Shown here in pieces: positions 26,890-34,900 of a DNA stretch of 64,000 bases; position 1 is the stretch's first letter, and the number at the start of each line of letters is the position of its first letter. The position numbers and the translations under genes were made by a program. The notes beneath the pieces are model-generated. The model worked only from the letters and a program-made list of their open reading frames with translations, had not been told where the DNA came from and searched no databases. Source of the stretch: Candidatus Binatia bacterium (GTDB lineage Bacteria; Desulfobacterota; Binatia; HRBIN30); NCBI GenBank assembly GCA_937925685.1, contig CALAMI010000002.1:1-64000 (forward strand). Reading direction: 5' to 3'.

Positions 26890-27762
26890 ATGGTTGCGCT
26901 TGCTCTTTCCATTGCAGGATCCGACTCGAGTGGTGGTGCAGGAATTCAGGCGGATCTGAAGACATTTACCGTGTTCGGGGTGTACGGCATGACTGCGGTG
27001 ACGGCGCTCACTGCCCAGAACACGTGCGGCGTCGAGGATGTCTTGGCTGTGCCTGCCAAGTTCGTGGAGGCGCAAATCCGGGTGGTGGTGACGGATATCG
27101 GATCGGGGCCGACGAAAACGGGCATGTTAGCGAACGCAGAGATTATCGAGGTTGTCGCTGCTGCCGTTCGTCGCTACGGCCTCGAGCCTTTGGTGGTAGA
27201 CCCCGTGATGGTGGCACAAAGCGGAGCGCCGCTACTGGAGCCCGATGCTGTGGAGACGCTTCGCCGCTGCTTGCTTCCGTTGGCCACGGTGCTGACCCCG
27301 AATGTACCAGAAGCAGAAGCGTTGCTTGGCGAGCGCATTTGCTCGGTGGACGACATGCGTGGCGCCGCTCGAGCGTTCATCTCCCTAGGTGCACGAAGTT
27401 GTTTGTTGAAAGGTGGCCATCTCGAAGGTGAGCGGGCTGTCGATGTTTTCGATGACGGCAGTCAATCCGTGCTTCTCGAAGGGCCGCGTCTGCCGACGCG
27501 GCATACTCATGGCACGGGTTGTCAACTTTCTGCCGCCATCGTTGCTGCTTTGGCAAAGGGCCATGAGTTGCACAGTGCCGTCCATCTTGCCAAGCAGTTT
27601 ATTCAGCGAGCGATCGAGAAGGCGTTGCCTTTGGGCCAAGGGTGCGGACCGGCCAATCCGTTGGCGTGGCTGCCGGAGGCAGCCGTTGGCCGCACGGATG
27701 AGGCCCGCTCGACCGAGGGGTTCTCCAGCGGGGGAAGCGGTCCTGGACGCGGGTCGTTGTGA
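26890..27762 (+). CDS. thiD: hydroxymethylpyrimidine/phosphomethylpyrimidine kinase
   Basis: 290-residue ribokinase-fold kinase that phosphorylates HMP and HMP-phosphate in thiamine biosynthesis. The N-terminus ALSIAGSDSSGGAGIQADLKT is the family signature; the centre has VDPVMVAQSGAPLLE and LTPNVPEAEALL; the C-terminus has the anion hole and catalytic Asp in THGTGCQLSAAI (Cys replaces the usual Ser-Ala pattern). The last 40 residues are Gly/Ser-rich and extend past the usual family end. No other thiamine gene is nearby. Confidence 0.94.
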   Translation: MVALALSIAGSDSSGGAGIQADLKTFTVFGVYGMTAVTALTAQNTCGVEDVLAVPAKFVEAQIRVVVTDIGSGPTKTGMLANAEIIEVVAAAVRRYGLEPLVVDPVMVAQSGAPLLEPDAVETLRRCLLPLATVLTPNVPEAEALLGERICSVDDMRGAARAFISLGARSCLLKGGHLEGERAVDVFDDGSQSVLLEGPRLPTRHTHGTGCQLSAAIVAALAKGHELHSAVHLAKQFIQRAIEKALPLGQGCGPANPLAWLPEAAVGRTDEARSTEGFSSGGSGPGRGSL

Positions 27763-27799
27763 TCGCGACGTACGGCTGCCTTTGACGCTGACTATCTTG

Positions 27800-29608
27800 T
27801 TACGTGTCCTGGTGTGCTCGCAGGTGTGCTTCAATGATGTGAGCGGGCGTCGAGTTCCGCGCCAGTTCCCGCGCGGCGGGCAAGCGCGACAAATGAAAGC
27901 CTGCCAAAGCAACACAAAAGCCACTTGTGACCACGAGCAGGACCGGCAGCGCACCGGGGTCGACTTCGAAGCTGCGCACCTGGGTGAACGCAAACACCAG
28001 GGAAGCCACCGCTCCGGAAAAGGCGGCCAGTGCAGATCGCCAGGCTGACTTCACCGCAGCTCTCGAGGCTCCTTTGAGGTAATGTTTCAGCTCACGTGCA
28101 GAGAAGTGATCTAGAAACCAGCCGGTTTCTTCGTCTACTTCGCGGTTTTGAGGAGGCGGCACGGTCCGACCCGTAATGGGATCGATGACCACGAAGCCTT
28201 CGCGGTGGCAGGCTATTCCCTTCAGAATTTCGCGGTGAACTTGTTCCGAGATGGGGAAGCGCAGAGCGATAAAGAATGCCAGAAGAGCAAACGCCGCCGG
28301 GGTAAGGGCAAAAATCGCCTTGATCGCGAACACGACCTCTGGCGTCTGTGGTTGATTCGGTACGTAGCCAATTGACCCCAGAATGGCGATTGGGACCGCA
28401 GCACTAGGGATCGCGACGAGCTTTGGCAACATCCCCCAAAAGGCTGAGTACTGGGCCTCGCGGCGGCGGCCTGTATGAAGTTCATCGTAGTCGATAACGT
28501 CGGCTTGCATGGCAGGGCCAAGAAACAAGCCTGCACCGAAGCTTGCCCCTGCCCAAGCAATAAGGCAGGCGGCGGGAGCCAGGTCGCCAGGGCCCAGAAA
28601 AAAAAGCCCGGCGCCACCGCTAATCCCGAGGAAAAAACTAGCCAGCCAAGCCTTCTTTTTTCCGACGCGGCGCGCCAGCATGACCCAGCCCGGGAGGCAA
28701 ACAAAGGCAGCGGAGAAGTACACCCCTAACAAGATCGACAACCAGCCGGCCGCATTTTCCGGTTGGAGGACGTAGGCGTTGTAATACGGCATGAGCGTTC
28801 CTGGGATCGCACCGGTAATGCTGGAGACAACATACGTGGCCAGTAAAATGCGAAACGGCCGATTACGCAGTGCCCGTCGCACCCCAGGAGCGAACGGGTT
28901 AGAGGTGCGCTCTGCAAAGCCCGGGCGTTCCCGAAGGAACGCCACCACGCCATAGCACGTGAGAACCAAGGCAGCGCCAAAGACGAGGCCGATCCAAGCG
29001 AAGGCTTGCCGCTCGTCTACGTGAAAATAAGCCACGAGTAACCCCGGAGCGGCTGAGGCACAAATCGTCCCGAGGATGCTGAAACCTTCGCGGACGCCGA
29101 ACAGCTTGGATCGTTCGTGATAATCCAACGTGAGTTCCGCCCCGAGCGCCCAGTAGGGTAAGGCATAAGCCGTGTGAAAAATCGAGTACAGGACGAACAT
29201 CGTGCCGAACCACACCGCTGCGGCTTGCGGGGACAAGCCGCGAGGCGGATCGAACAGACCCCAAAATGCTAAAGCACAAAGTGGTGACCACAGGGCGATA
29301 TACGGCAAACGGCGTCCGAAGCGGGTGCGGTGATCGGTGAGCCAGCCGAAAAATGGATCAGCAAGAGCATCGATCGCCCGCGCAATGGCGATGGCCAACG
29401 CTAGGTACCCGAGCGGAACCAGAATCACGTCTGAGTAAAACTTGGGCATGTGAATCAAAATCGGCACGAGCATGGCTGCGCCGGCAAAGCTCGGGGCGCC
29501 GTATACCACCAGGCTTCGAAGGGAGACTCTGTCCATGTCGGAGTACGGGGATGCGCGATGGCCGTTCTCCTGGGCGTCGGCCTGGCGGGTGGGGATGGCG
29601 TGGCTCAT
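27800..29608 (-). CDS. MFS transporter, GPH (MelB-like) family
   Basis: 602-residue inner-membrane transporter with about 12 membrane segments. The N-terminal part has the family hallmark region around SDVILVPLGYLALAIAIARAIDALADPFFGWLTDHRTRFGRRLPYI, including a DP-FG motif and the loop RTRFGRRLP as in MelB/XynB-type sugar:cation symporters. After the transport core there is a C-terminal cytoplasmic region and two extra hydrophobic segments near the end. The ATG overlaps the preceding acyl-CoA dehydrogenase stop by 4 bp. The substrate is unknown; in this operon an organic acid or lipid-like compound is as plausible as a sugar. Confidence 0.88.
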   Translation of the reverse strand: MSHAIPTRQADAQENGHRASPYSDMDRVSLRSLVVYGAPSFAGAAMLVPILIHMPKFYSDVILVPLGYLALAIAIARAIDALADPFFGWLTDHRTRFGRRLPYIALWSPLCALAFWGLFDPPRGLSPQAAAVWFGTMFVLYSIFHTAYALPYWALGAELTLDYHERSKLFGVREGFSILGTICASAAPGLLVAYFHVDERQAFAWIGLVFGAALVLTCYGVVAFLRERPGFAERTSNPFAPGVRRALRNRPFRILLATYVVSSITGAIPGTLMPYYNAYVLQPENAAGWLSILLGVYFSAAFVCLPGWVMLARRVGKKKAWLASFFLGISGGAGLFFLGPGDLAPAACLIAWAGASFGAGLFLGPAMQADVIDYDELHTGRRREAQYSAFWGMLPKLVAIPSAAVPIAILGSIGYVPNQPQTPEVVFAIKAIFALTPAAFALLAFFIALRFPISEQVHREILKGIACHREGFVVIDPITGRTVPPPQNREVDEETGWFLDHFSARELKHYLKGASRAAVKSAWRSALAAFSGAVASLVFAFTQVRSFEVDPGALPVLLVVTSGFCVALAGFHLSRLPAARELARNSTPAHIIEAHLRAHQDT

Positions 29609-31347
29609 GTCGGGTTGGACGGGGGTTGAGTGAGGATCCCAAGAATTTTGTCGTAGCGCTCGAGTCGCCGTGCGTCACCGCTTTGAATGCGCCGCGCTCC
29701 CATTTCGATGGCCAAGGCACGTCGTTCGAGGAAGCTTCGTGCTGCGAGCCGCTTCCCCTCCGAGCGGTTGGCTTGGTGTAAAAGCTCCACCGCAGCGACA
29801 ACATCGATGACCATTTCAGCCAGTCGTTTGGCATTCAACAAGGCATAACGTGGATCCGGGAGCAACGAGGGGAGCGAGGCGCGGATCCACCGGTCGACGA
29901 TTTCCTCGATTCGTTGCGACTCCTCCAAGTACGAGTTGCGCAAGGCCTGTACGTCAGACACGACTTGATCGAAAAGGGTGAATAGACTTCCCTTGCTCAT
30001 CTCTTTGAGGGCAAAGCTCGCCTGGATTTCCGACGTTCCTTCGTAGATCGTTGTAATAATCGAGTCGCAGTGGAAATGGGCGACCGCCGAGGACGCCATG
30101 TAGCCAATGCCACCGTGGATTTGGACGGCTTTGCGGGTAACGTCGTTACTGATCTCCGTTGCGTAGTATTTGCAAAGAGGGGTCAGGAGCTGGACGGTTT
30201 GGCGCAACAGTCCCAGTTCTCGTCGCAGCGCTTCGTGCGATTCGCTCGGTTCCCCCGACAGGAAGTTGCGGAGTGCTTCCAGGCGGTCGACTAGTGCGGC
30301 CGTGCGGTAGAGCAAAGCGCGTGCAGCCTGTAAATTGATGGTCATTTGCGTCAACATCGATTTCACCAAGGGTTGCTCGATAATCGGGGCATCGAATTGG
30401 ACGCGCTGCTTCGCATAGGCCAAGGCTTCTTCGAAAGCGGCTTGCGCCACCCCCAGCGCTTGCGCAGCGACGCCGAGCCGAGCACTGTTCATGAGATCGA
30501 GCATGGCACGGAACCCTTGACCAGGGCGACTCAAGATAAAGCCCTCTGCATGGTCAAACTCCACGGCACAGGTAGGGGATCCATGCAATCCCATCTTGCG
30601 CTCTACTTTCGTGACGCGCATGCGATTGCGCGTGCCGTCAGGCAAAAATGCGGGGACCAAGACCAAGCTTAAGCCCAAGGTGGTTCCGCGCGTCTTCTGA
30701 AAGGTTGCCGCGTCGCGAGCAAGGACTAAATGCACTTGCGACCCGCCATTGGTAATGAAGATCTTTTCCCCGTCTACGTAAAACCGCCCTTGGTCCTCCG
30801 TCACCCTAGTGACGATGCTTCCCAAATCCGAGCCGGCATTTGGCTCGGTAAGGTCCATGCTCCCTTGCCACTCGCCACTGGTCAGTTTTGGGAGATACCG
30901 TTGCTTGATGTCTTCTGAACCGTAACGCTCGATGTCGCCGGCAACCCCAGTCTGCAGTCCGACGATGGTCATGAGGCTCGAGTTTGCTCGAGCCAGCATT
31001 TCCAAGTAGAAGGTATTGATGAGAAAAGGCAGCCCGTAGCCGCCGTAGGCTGGGGAGATGGGGAGACACAGGAGCCCCGCTTGACGCAACTGTTCGTACC
31101 CCTGCGCGATATGTAAGGGAACTTTGACTTCTCCATCCGCCAGCTCCGCTTCCTCGTGCCAATGTAAGCGCGACTGTTCTTCCAAACCGCGGCAGACTTG
31201 GTCGGCAGTCTCTAAGATGGCGGTGTACGTTTGTATTTCCTCTTCCACGGACGTCTGAGGCCGCCCTTGAAAGCGCAGCAGACTAGCCCAATCGACACGA
31301 TGCTCCAAAAACCAACGCATGTCGTCGTGAAAAAACGCTTCGCTCAC
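29605..31347 (-). CDS. acyl-CoA dehydrogenase, long form with extra C-terminal domain
   Basis: 580 residues, longer than the usual 380-400 because of an added C-terminal helical domain of about 120 residues, as in the FadE5/DmdC-like group. Signatures are MDLTEPNAGSDLGSI (about 165), KMGLHGSPTC, IHGGIGYM, and IYEGTSEIQASFAL carrying the catalytic Glu. This group often acts on long-chain or 3-methylthiopropionyl-type acyl-CoAs, but the substrate cannot be read here. It overlaps the metallophosphoesterase gene before it and the MFS gene after it by 4 bp each, forming a tight three-gene operon. Confidence 0.93.
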   Translation of the reverse strand: MSEAFFHDDMRWFLEHRVDWASLLRFQGRPQTSVEEEIQTYTAILETADQVCRGLEEQSRLHWHEEAELADGEVKVPLHIAQGYEQLRQAGLLCLPISPAYGGYGLPFLINTFYLEMLARANSSLMTIVGLQTGVAGDIERYGSEDIKQRYLPKLTSGEWQGSMDLTEPNAGSDLGSIVTRVTEDQGRFYVDGEKIFITNGGSQVHLVLARDAATFQKTRGTTLGLSLVLVPAFLPDGTRNRMRVTKVERKMGLHGSPTCAVEFDHAEGFILSRPGQGFRAMLDLMNSARLGVAAQALGVAQAAFEEALAYAKQRVQFDAPIIEQPLVKSMLTQMTINLQAARALLYRTAALVDRLEALRNFLSGEPSESHEALRRELGLLRQTVQLLTPLCKYYATEISNDVTRKAVQIHGGIGYMASSAVAHFHCDSIITTIYEGTSEIQASFALKEMSKGSLFTLFDQVVSDVQALRNSYLEESQRIEEIVDRWIRASLPSLLPDPRYALLNAKRLAEMVIDVVAAVELLHQANRSEGKRLAARSFLERRALAIEMGARRIQSGDARRLERYDKILGILTQPPSNPT

Positions 31348-32618
31348 GGCTCATCCCTCCTCCCACCGCCGTCAGTGAGTAGTGCTTCAGGGAGACCCTG
31401 TTTTCCGGTGTTCTGGCGGTGGAACCTTGTCTGGTGAAGCACGTATGCCTCGTTCGTTCCTACAGGGCAAATCCGTTTCTCGGTGCACTCGCTCGTAGCA
31501 TATAGGGTGATGGTCAAAGAGTCTATGGTGAAGTCCAGGACGGCAAAACCATGCTTGGCGGCGGCAAATCTCAAGGCGGGGTCCTGGCGAACAGGCGAAC
31601 AATAAGCACCACTGCCGACTATGAGTTCGAACGGAAAGCCTTGTTCCCGAGGCTCGAGAAGCTGCAAGCTGTGGTCGTGTCCGGCCAGGAAAAGATCGAC
31701 GGCACCTGGGTAGCTCCTCCACACTCGTTCGATGGCGCGGCGGTAGCGTTGGTACCGGAAAGAGTACGCATCCTGGGAAAGTGCGGAAAATGGCGGTAAG
31801 CCCGCTGCCGCCAAAAAGTGAAGCGGAAAGAACAGAAACGTGAGAGGTTTGCGTATGCCCCCGGGGAATGCCCCGTCGTGTTCTCCGAAAGTTCGCAATG
31901 GGTGATGCGCCGCGACAAGTTGCCATTGATAGCGGCCCAGTCCTTCTTGAATCAGCTGTTTCAGCCCTTGGGTCGAGGCTTGAAGAAACTTCCGGTCTTG
32001 TAACATGGGCTCGCTATCGAGAAGCAGCAGCTGCAGTCGGGCGGGCGCGAAGGTGACGGCTCTAGGTTGCCCGGAGTGGAAGTTCCAAAGGGATCGCCAT
32101 TGCTGGTGTGGCGGCACGAAGCGGTCGGGATTTTCTTGGTTTTTGAGGCCCAGGCTTCCACAGCCATGGTCGTGGTTGCCTGGAATCGCGGTGATGGGAA
32201 TGTGCATGTCACGCAAAAAGGCAAACGGCTCGAGCACCGCTTCCAATTGTTGCGCGATCGCTGCGGAGTTTGCCTCTGTCGGATCACAGCGGCCATTTGT
32301 CCCGACAAGTCCGCGCGGATAAAAGTTGTCCCCCAAAAGCACGACGTGGGTGACCGCTCGAGCCTCTGGGGCTGCGGCAAGAAGGCGTTGTAAGGCTTGG
32401 GCGAGAAGGACGTTACGGTCCTCATAGTTTGCGCCGAAGTCCCCGATGACGATAAGCCTTTGGATTAAAGGGGTTGCAAGCCACGGTGTGGAATGCGTTG
32501 GCTGAGGCCAGCAGCCCAGGACAGTGGGCACCCCGACCCATGCGCATCCGCCGAGCGCCAGACTCTGAAGGACAACTCCACAAATCAAAATGCCTTGGGT
32601 GTAGGCTCGATTCTGCAT
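31344..32618 (-). CDS. lipoprotein metallophosphoesterase (purple acid phosphatase-like)
   Basis: 424 residues. The N-terminus has a lipoprotein signal (LALGGC). The calcineurin-like metallophosphoesterase motifs occur in order: VIGDFGAN, LLGDNFYPRG, AIPGNHDHG, VAAHHPLRT and LAGHDHSLQ, so both metal sites look complete. This arrangement resembles tartrate-resistant (purple) acid phosphatases. It should be exported and anchored to a membrane. It is the first gene of a tight operon with an acyl-CoA dehydrogenase and an MFS transporter; the combination may scavenge a phosphorylated or lipid substrate, which is an inference. Confidence 0.9.
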   Translation of the reverse strand: MQNRAYTQGILICGVVLQSLALGGCAWVGVPTVLGCWPQPTHSTPWLATPLIQRLIVIGDFGANYEDRNVLLAQALQRLLAAAPEARAVTHVVLLGDNFYPRGLVGTNGRCDPTEANSAAIAQQLEAVLEPFAFLRDMHIPITAIPGNHDHGCGSLGLKNQENPDRFVPPHQQWRSLWNFHSGQPRAVTFAPARLQLLLLDSEPMLQDRKFLQASTQGLKQLIQEGLGRYQWQLVAAHHPLRTFGEHDGAFPGGIRKPLTFLFFPLHFLAAAGLPPFSALSQDAYSFRYQRYRRAIERVWRSYPGAVDLFLAGHDHSLQLLEPREQGFPFELIVGSGAYCSPVRQDPALRFAAAKHGFAVLDFTIDSLTITLYATSECTEKRICPVGTNEAYVLHQTRFHRQNTGKQGLPEALLTDGGGRRDEP

Positions 32619-32700
32619 GAGGTGGGGTGAACTTTTAGGGAGTCTCTCGAAGGCTGTCCACGCAATTGCCGAGGTAATGTAGGCATTGTAAACACGGGCT

Positions 32701-33465
32701 ATGAAGCGCTTGGCTGGTCAAGTGGCGTTGGTAACCGGAGCAGCAAGCGGCATTGGCCGTGCCACGGCAGAAAAGTTGGCAGCTTTGGGTGCGGCGGTGG
32801 TCATTGCAGACCGTAACGAGGAGGGAGCGGAACACTTGGCCCAATGCTTGCGTGAAGCGGGCAACGTGGCCTTGGCCGTGAAGATGGATGTGACAAAGCG
32901 GGAAAGCATTTTAGCCGGGGTGGAGCGGGCAAGAAATGCACTGGGACCCATGACAATTCTCGTGAGTGCTGCGGGCTGGGATCGGATTCAATTGTTTGTC
33001 GATAACCCTCCAGAGCTTTGGGAAGAATTGATTGCTGTTAACCTTTTGGGGCCGATTTACGTGACCCGGGCCGTGATCGACGATATGATCCAGGCGCAGC
33101 GTGGAAGGCTGGTGTTCGTCAGTTCCGACGCGGCGCGCGTGGGCAGTAGCGGGGAAGCGGTGTACGCGGCGGCAAAAGGTGGCTTGCTTTCGTTTGCCAA
33201 GACATTGGCGCGTGAGCTAGCTCGCTACCGGATTACAGCGAACGTGGTGTGTCCCGGACCAACCGAGACCCCTCTGCTCGACCAAGTGAGAACGAGCGAG
33301 GTCGGAGCCAAGATTGTTGCGGCCATGACCAGAGCTATCCCCCTCGGGAGGCTTGCGAAAGCCGAGGAAGTTGCCGCGGCCATTGTGTTTTTTACCAGCC
33401 CTGACGCAAGTTTCGTCACCGGGCAGGTGCTGAGTGTCAGCGGCGGACTGACCATGGTGGGTTGA
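32701..33465 (+). CDS. short-chain dehydrogenase/reductase, BadH/FabG-like
   Basis: 254-residue classical SDR. It has the cofactor motif TGAASGIGRA, an Asp after beta-2 (ADRNE, suggesting NAD), VSAAG where NNAG is usual, catalytic Ser in VFVSSDAAR, and YAAAKGG (Tyr and Lys). The C-terminal CPGPTETPLLD and FVTGQVLSVSGG are family-typical. It resembles 2-hydroxycyclohexanecarboxyl-CoA dehydrogenase and 3-ketoacyl reductases, consistent with the surrounding acyl-CoA genes. It starts 82 bp from the divergent metallophosphoesterase gene. Confidence 0.93.
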   Translation: MKRLAGQVALVTGAASGIGRATAEKLAALGAAVVIADRNEEGAEHLAQCLREAGNVALAVKMDVTKRESILAGVERARNALGPMTILVSAAGWDRIQLFVDNPPELWEELIAVNLLGPIYVTRAVIDDMIQAQRGRLVFVSSDAARVGSSGEAVYAAAKGGLLSFAKTLARELARYRITANVVCPGPTETPLLDQVRTSEVGAKIVAAMTRAIPLGRLAKAEEVAAAIVFFTSPDASFVTGQVLSVSGGLTMVG

Positions 33466-33554
33466 TGCTTCGTTGCCTGCGCTTGCCTTCGTTCGCTTGT
33501 TTCGCGTTCTGCTTGCCGACACTGCTAGCCTGGGCTAAGCGCCAGCAGCATAAC

Positions 33555-34016
33555 ATGAGCAACGGTGCGAAGTTCCTTCTTACCTGCTGCGCGGCGCTTT
33601 GTTTATCTTGTTTCTTGGGATGCGCGAATCTTAACCCGGTGGGGTCGCGAGTCGAACCCGGGGCGGCAACGACGCCCCTTCTTTTGCGGCACGTGCAAGT
33701 GGTCGAGGTCGGGCAGGGGTTTAGTCGTGCGGTTTTGCTGAGGTTGTCGCGGCCGCCTGATTTTGTACGGCACGAGGGGAAGTCGCGCCCGGCACGTGTG
33801 GTTATCGAGGCGGCAGCAACGAACGCCGGCGAAGACTTCTCCGAGCGGGCCATGCCACAAGCAGACGTGGAGCTCAAAGGGGTGCGCGTGGCGCGCAAAA
33901 AGGGAGTGCTCCGCGTCACTCTCGAGCTCTCGCGCGATGAGCCCCCCCCCTACGCAGTGCAGGAAATGGCCGACTGGATCTTGATTCGTTTCGGCTCGTT
34001 GGTGCCGAGTAGTTGA
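33555..34016 (+). CDS. putative lipoprotein with AMIN-like domain
   Basis: 153 residues from the ATG at 33555, which gives a signal ending in CFLGC, a good lipobox. An upstream ATG at 33465 overlaps the SDR stop as TGATG and would add 30 residues including a second hydrophobic stretch; either start is possible. The mature part (HVQVVEVGQGFSRAVLLRL through ADWILIRFG) is a compact beta-rich domain resembling the AMIN domain of envelope proteins that localise to peptidoglycan or secretin complexes. It is followed 15 bp later by a HEAT-repeat protein. Confidence 0.7.
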   Translation: MSNGAKFLLTCCAALCLSCFLGCANLNPVGSRVEPGAATTPLLLRHVQVVEVGQGFSRAVLLRLSRPPDFVRHEGKSRPARVVIEAAATNAGEDFSERAMPQADVELKGVRVARKKGVLRVTLELSRDEPPPYAVQEMADWILIRFGSLVPSS

Positions 34017-34031
34017 GGCGGGGGTCTCAAT

Positions 34032-34733
34032 ATGGAGGGCACGCAGCTGTTGCAGAGCCGACCGCGGCGCATTTTCGGGTGGGTGTTGGTACTCGTGGCG
34101 TTGTCTGGCGTCGTTGTGCTGCCAGCTTCCGCCCAGTTTACCAATCGCACCTTGCAGCAGCGTAATCGAGCGCAAGCAGGCTCATTAGACGAGCACATTC
34201 GCAAACTGAATAACCCGGACCCGGATACCCGGCTCGAGGCAGTGCGCCAGCTAGCGAGTTCGCGCGATCGCAAGGCGGTGGAATATTTGATCCAAGCCCT
34301 GGGCGATGGTGACACGCGCATTCGCGCAAAAGCAGTGGAAGCGCTGGGGGAAATGCGCGCCGCCGATGCTACGCAGGTGCTAGTGCAGCAACTGTTTTTG
34401 CGCTCGAGCGAACCAGCGATGAAACAGCGCATTCTCGCGGCGCTCGGGAAAATTGGCGATCCGCGGGCCGCCCGTCCCATCGTGGAGTTCTTGCAGTTGG
34501 ATCTCGATCAATCCACGCGAGGTACAGCCGTTTATGCTCTCGGAGAGATTGGCGCTGCGGAGGGGCTCGAGATTTTGCACCAGATTGCCTTGGGGGACGA
34601 AGACCCCACCATTCGTCGGTTAGCGCAGGAGGCAACGGCGAAAATCGAGTACTACCAGTCGGCAAAAGCGCGAGAAGCAAAAGGGCCCACAGACACCTTT
34701 CTCCCCAAGCCACCACCACAGCAGCCAAGGTAA
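34032..34733 (+). CDS. exported or membrane-anchored HEAT-repeat protein
   Basis: 233 residues. A hydrophobic signal/anchor lies at about 14-34 (ending PASAQ). Residues about 55-210 contain four HEAT/PBS-lyase-type repeats (for example DTRLEAVRQLASSRDRKAVEYLIQAL, TRIRAKAVEALGEM, MKQRILAALGKIGDPRA and GTAVYALGEIGAAEG). The C-terminal tail is Lys/Pro-rich. Such repeats form a helical solenoid for protein binding. It lies 15 bp after the AMIN-like lipoprotein gene and may partner with it in the envelope. Confidence 0.85.
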   Translation: MEGTQLLQSRPRRIFGWVLVLVALSGVVVLPASAQFTNRTLQQRNRAQAGSLDEHIRKLNNPDPDTRLEAVRQLASSRDRKAVEYLIQALGDGDTRIRAKAVEALGEMRAADATQVLVQQLFLRSSEPAMKQRILAALGKIGDPRAARPIVEFLQLDLDQSTRGTAVYALGEIGAAEGLEILHQIALGDEDPTIRRLAQEATAKIEYYQSAKAREAKGPTDTFLPKPPPQQPR

Positions 34734-34799
34734 CTGCATCGTTTACAAAAGCGGTTGCATCCAGTGAGTCTAATTCGTTAGGGAAGCTGGCCGGTGGGT

Positions 34800-34882
34800 G
34801 CCCCAGTGGTGGAATGGCAGACACGGCAGACTCAAAATCTGCTCCGGGCAACCGGGTGGGGGTTCAAGTCCCTCCTGGGGCA
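34800..34882 (+). tRNA. tRNA-Leu (anticodon CAA)
   Basis: 83-nt class II tRNA. The acceptor stem GCCCCAG/CTGGGGC is fully paired. The D stem is GTG/CAC, the anticodon stem GCAGA/TCTGC encloses CTCAAAA (anticodon CAA), the long variable arm has CCGG-GCAA-CCGG, and the T arm is GGGGG-TTCAAGT-CCCTC. The discriminator is A, and the 3' CCA is not encoded. The following protein-coding gene starts 18 nt after it; a longer open frame that begins inside this tRNA is an artefact. Confidence 0.95.
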
Positions 34883-34900
34883 TCTGACTTTGCTGGTGCC

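Noticed and set aside
34800-34882. tRNA-Leu as a prophage or island attachment site
   Set aside because: No integrase and no second copy of the tRNA 3' end were seen in the window.
34814-34900. N-terminal extension of the sulfatase-fold protein
   Set aside because: These codons lie within or right after tRNA-Leu; the sequence MADTADSKSAPG is a known artefact of translating tRNA.
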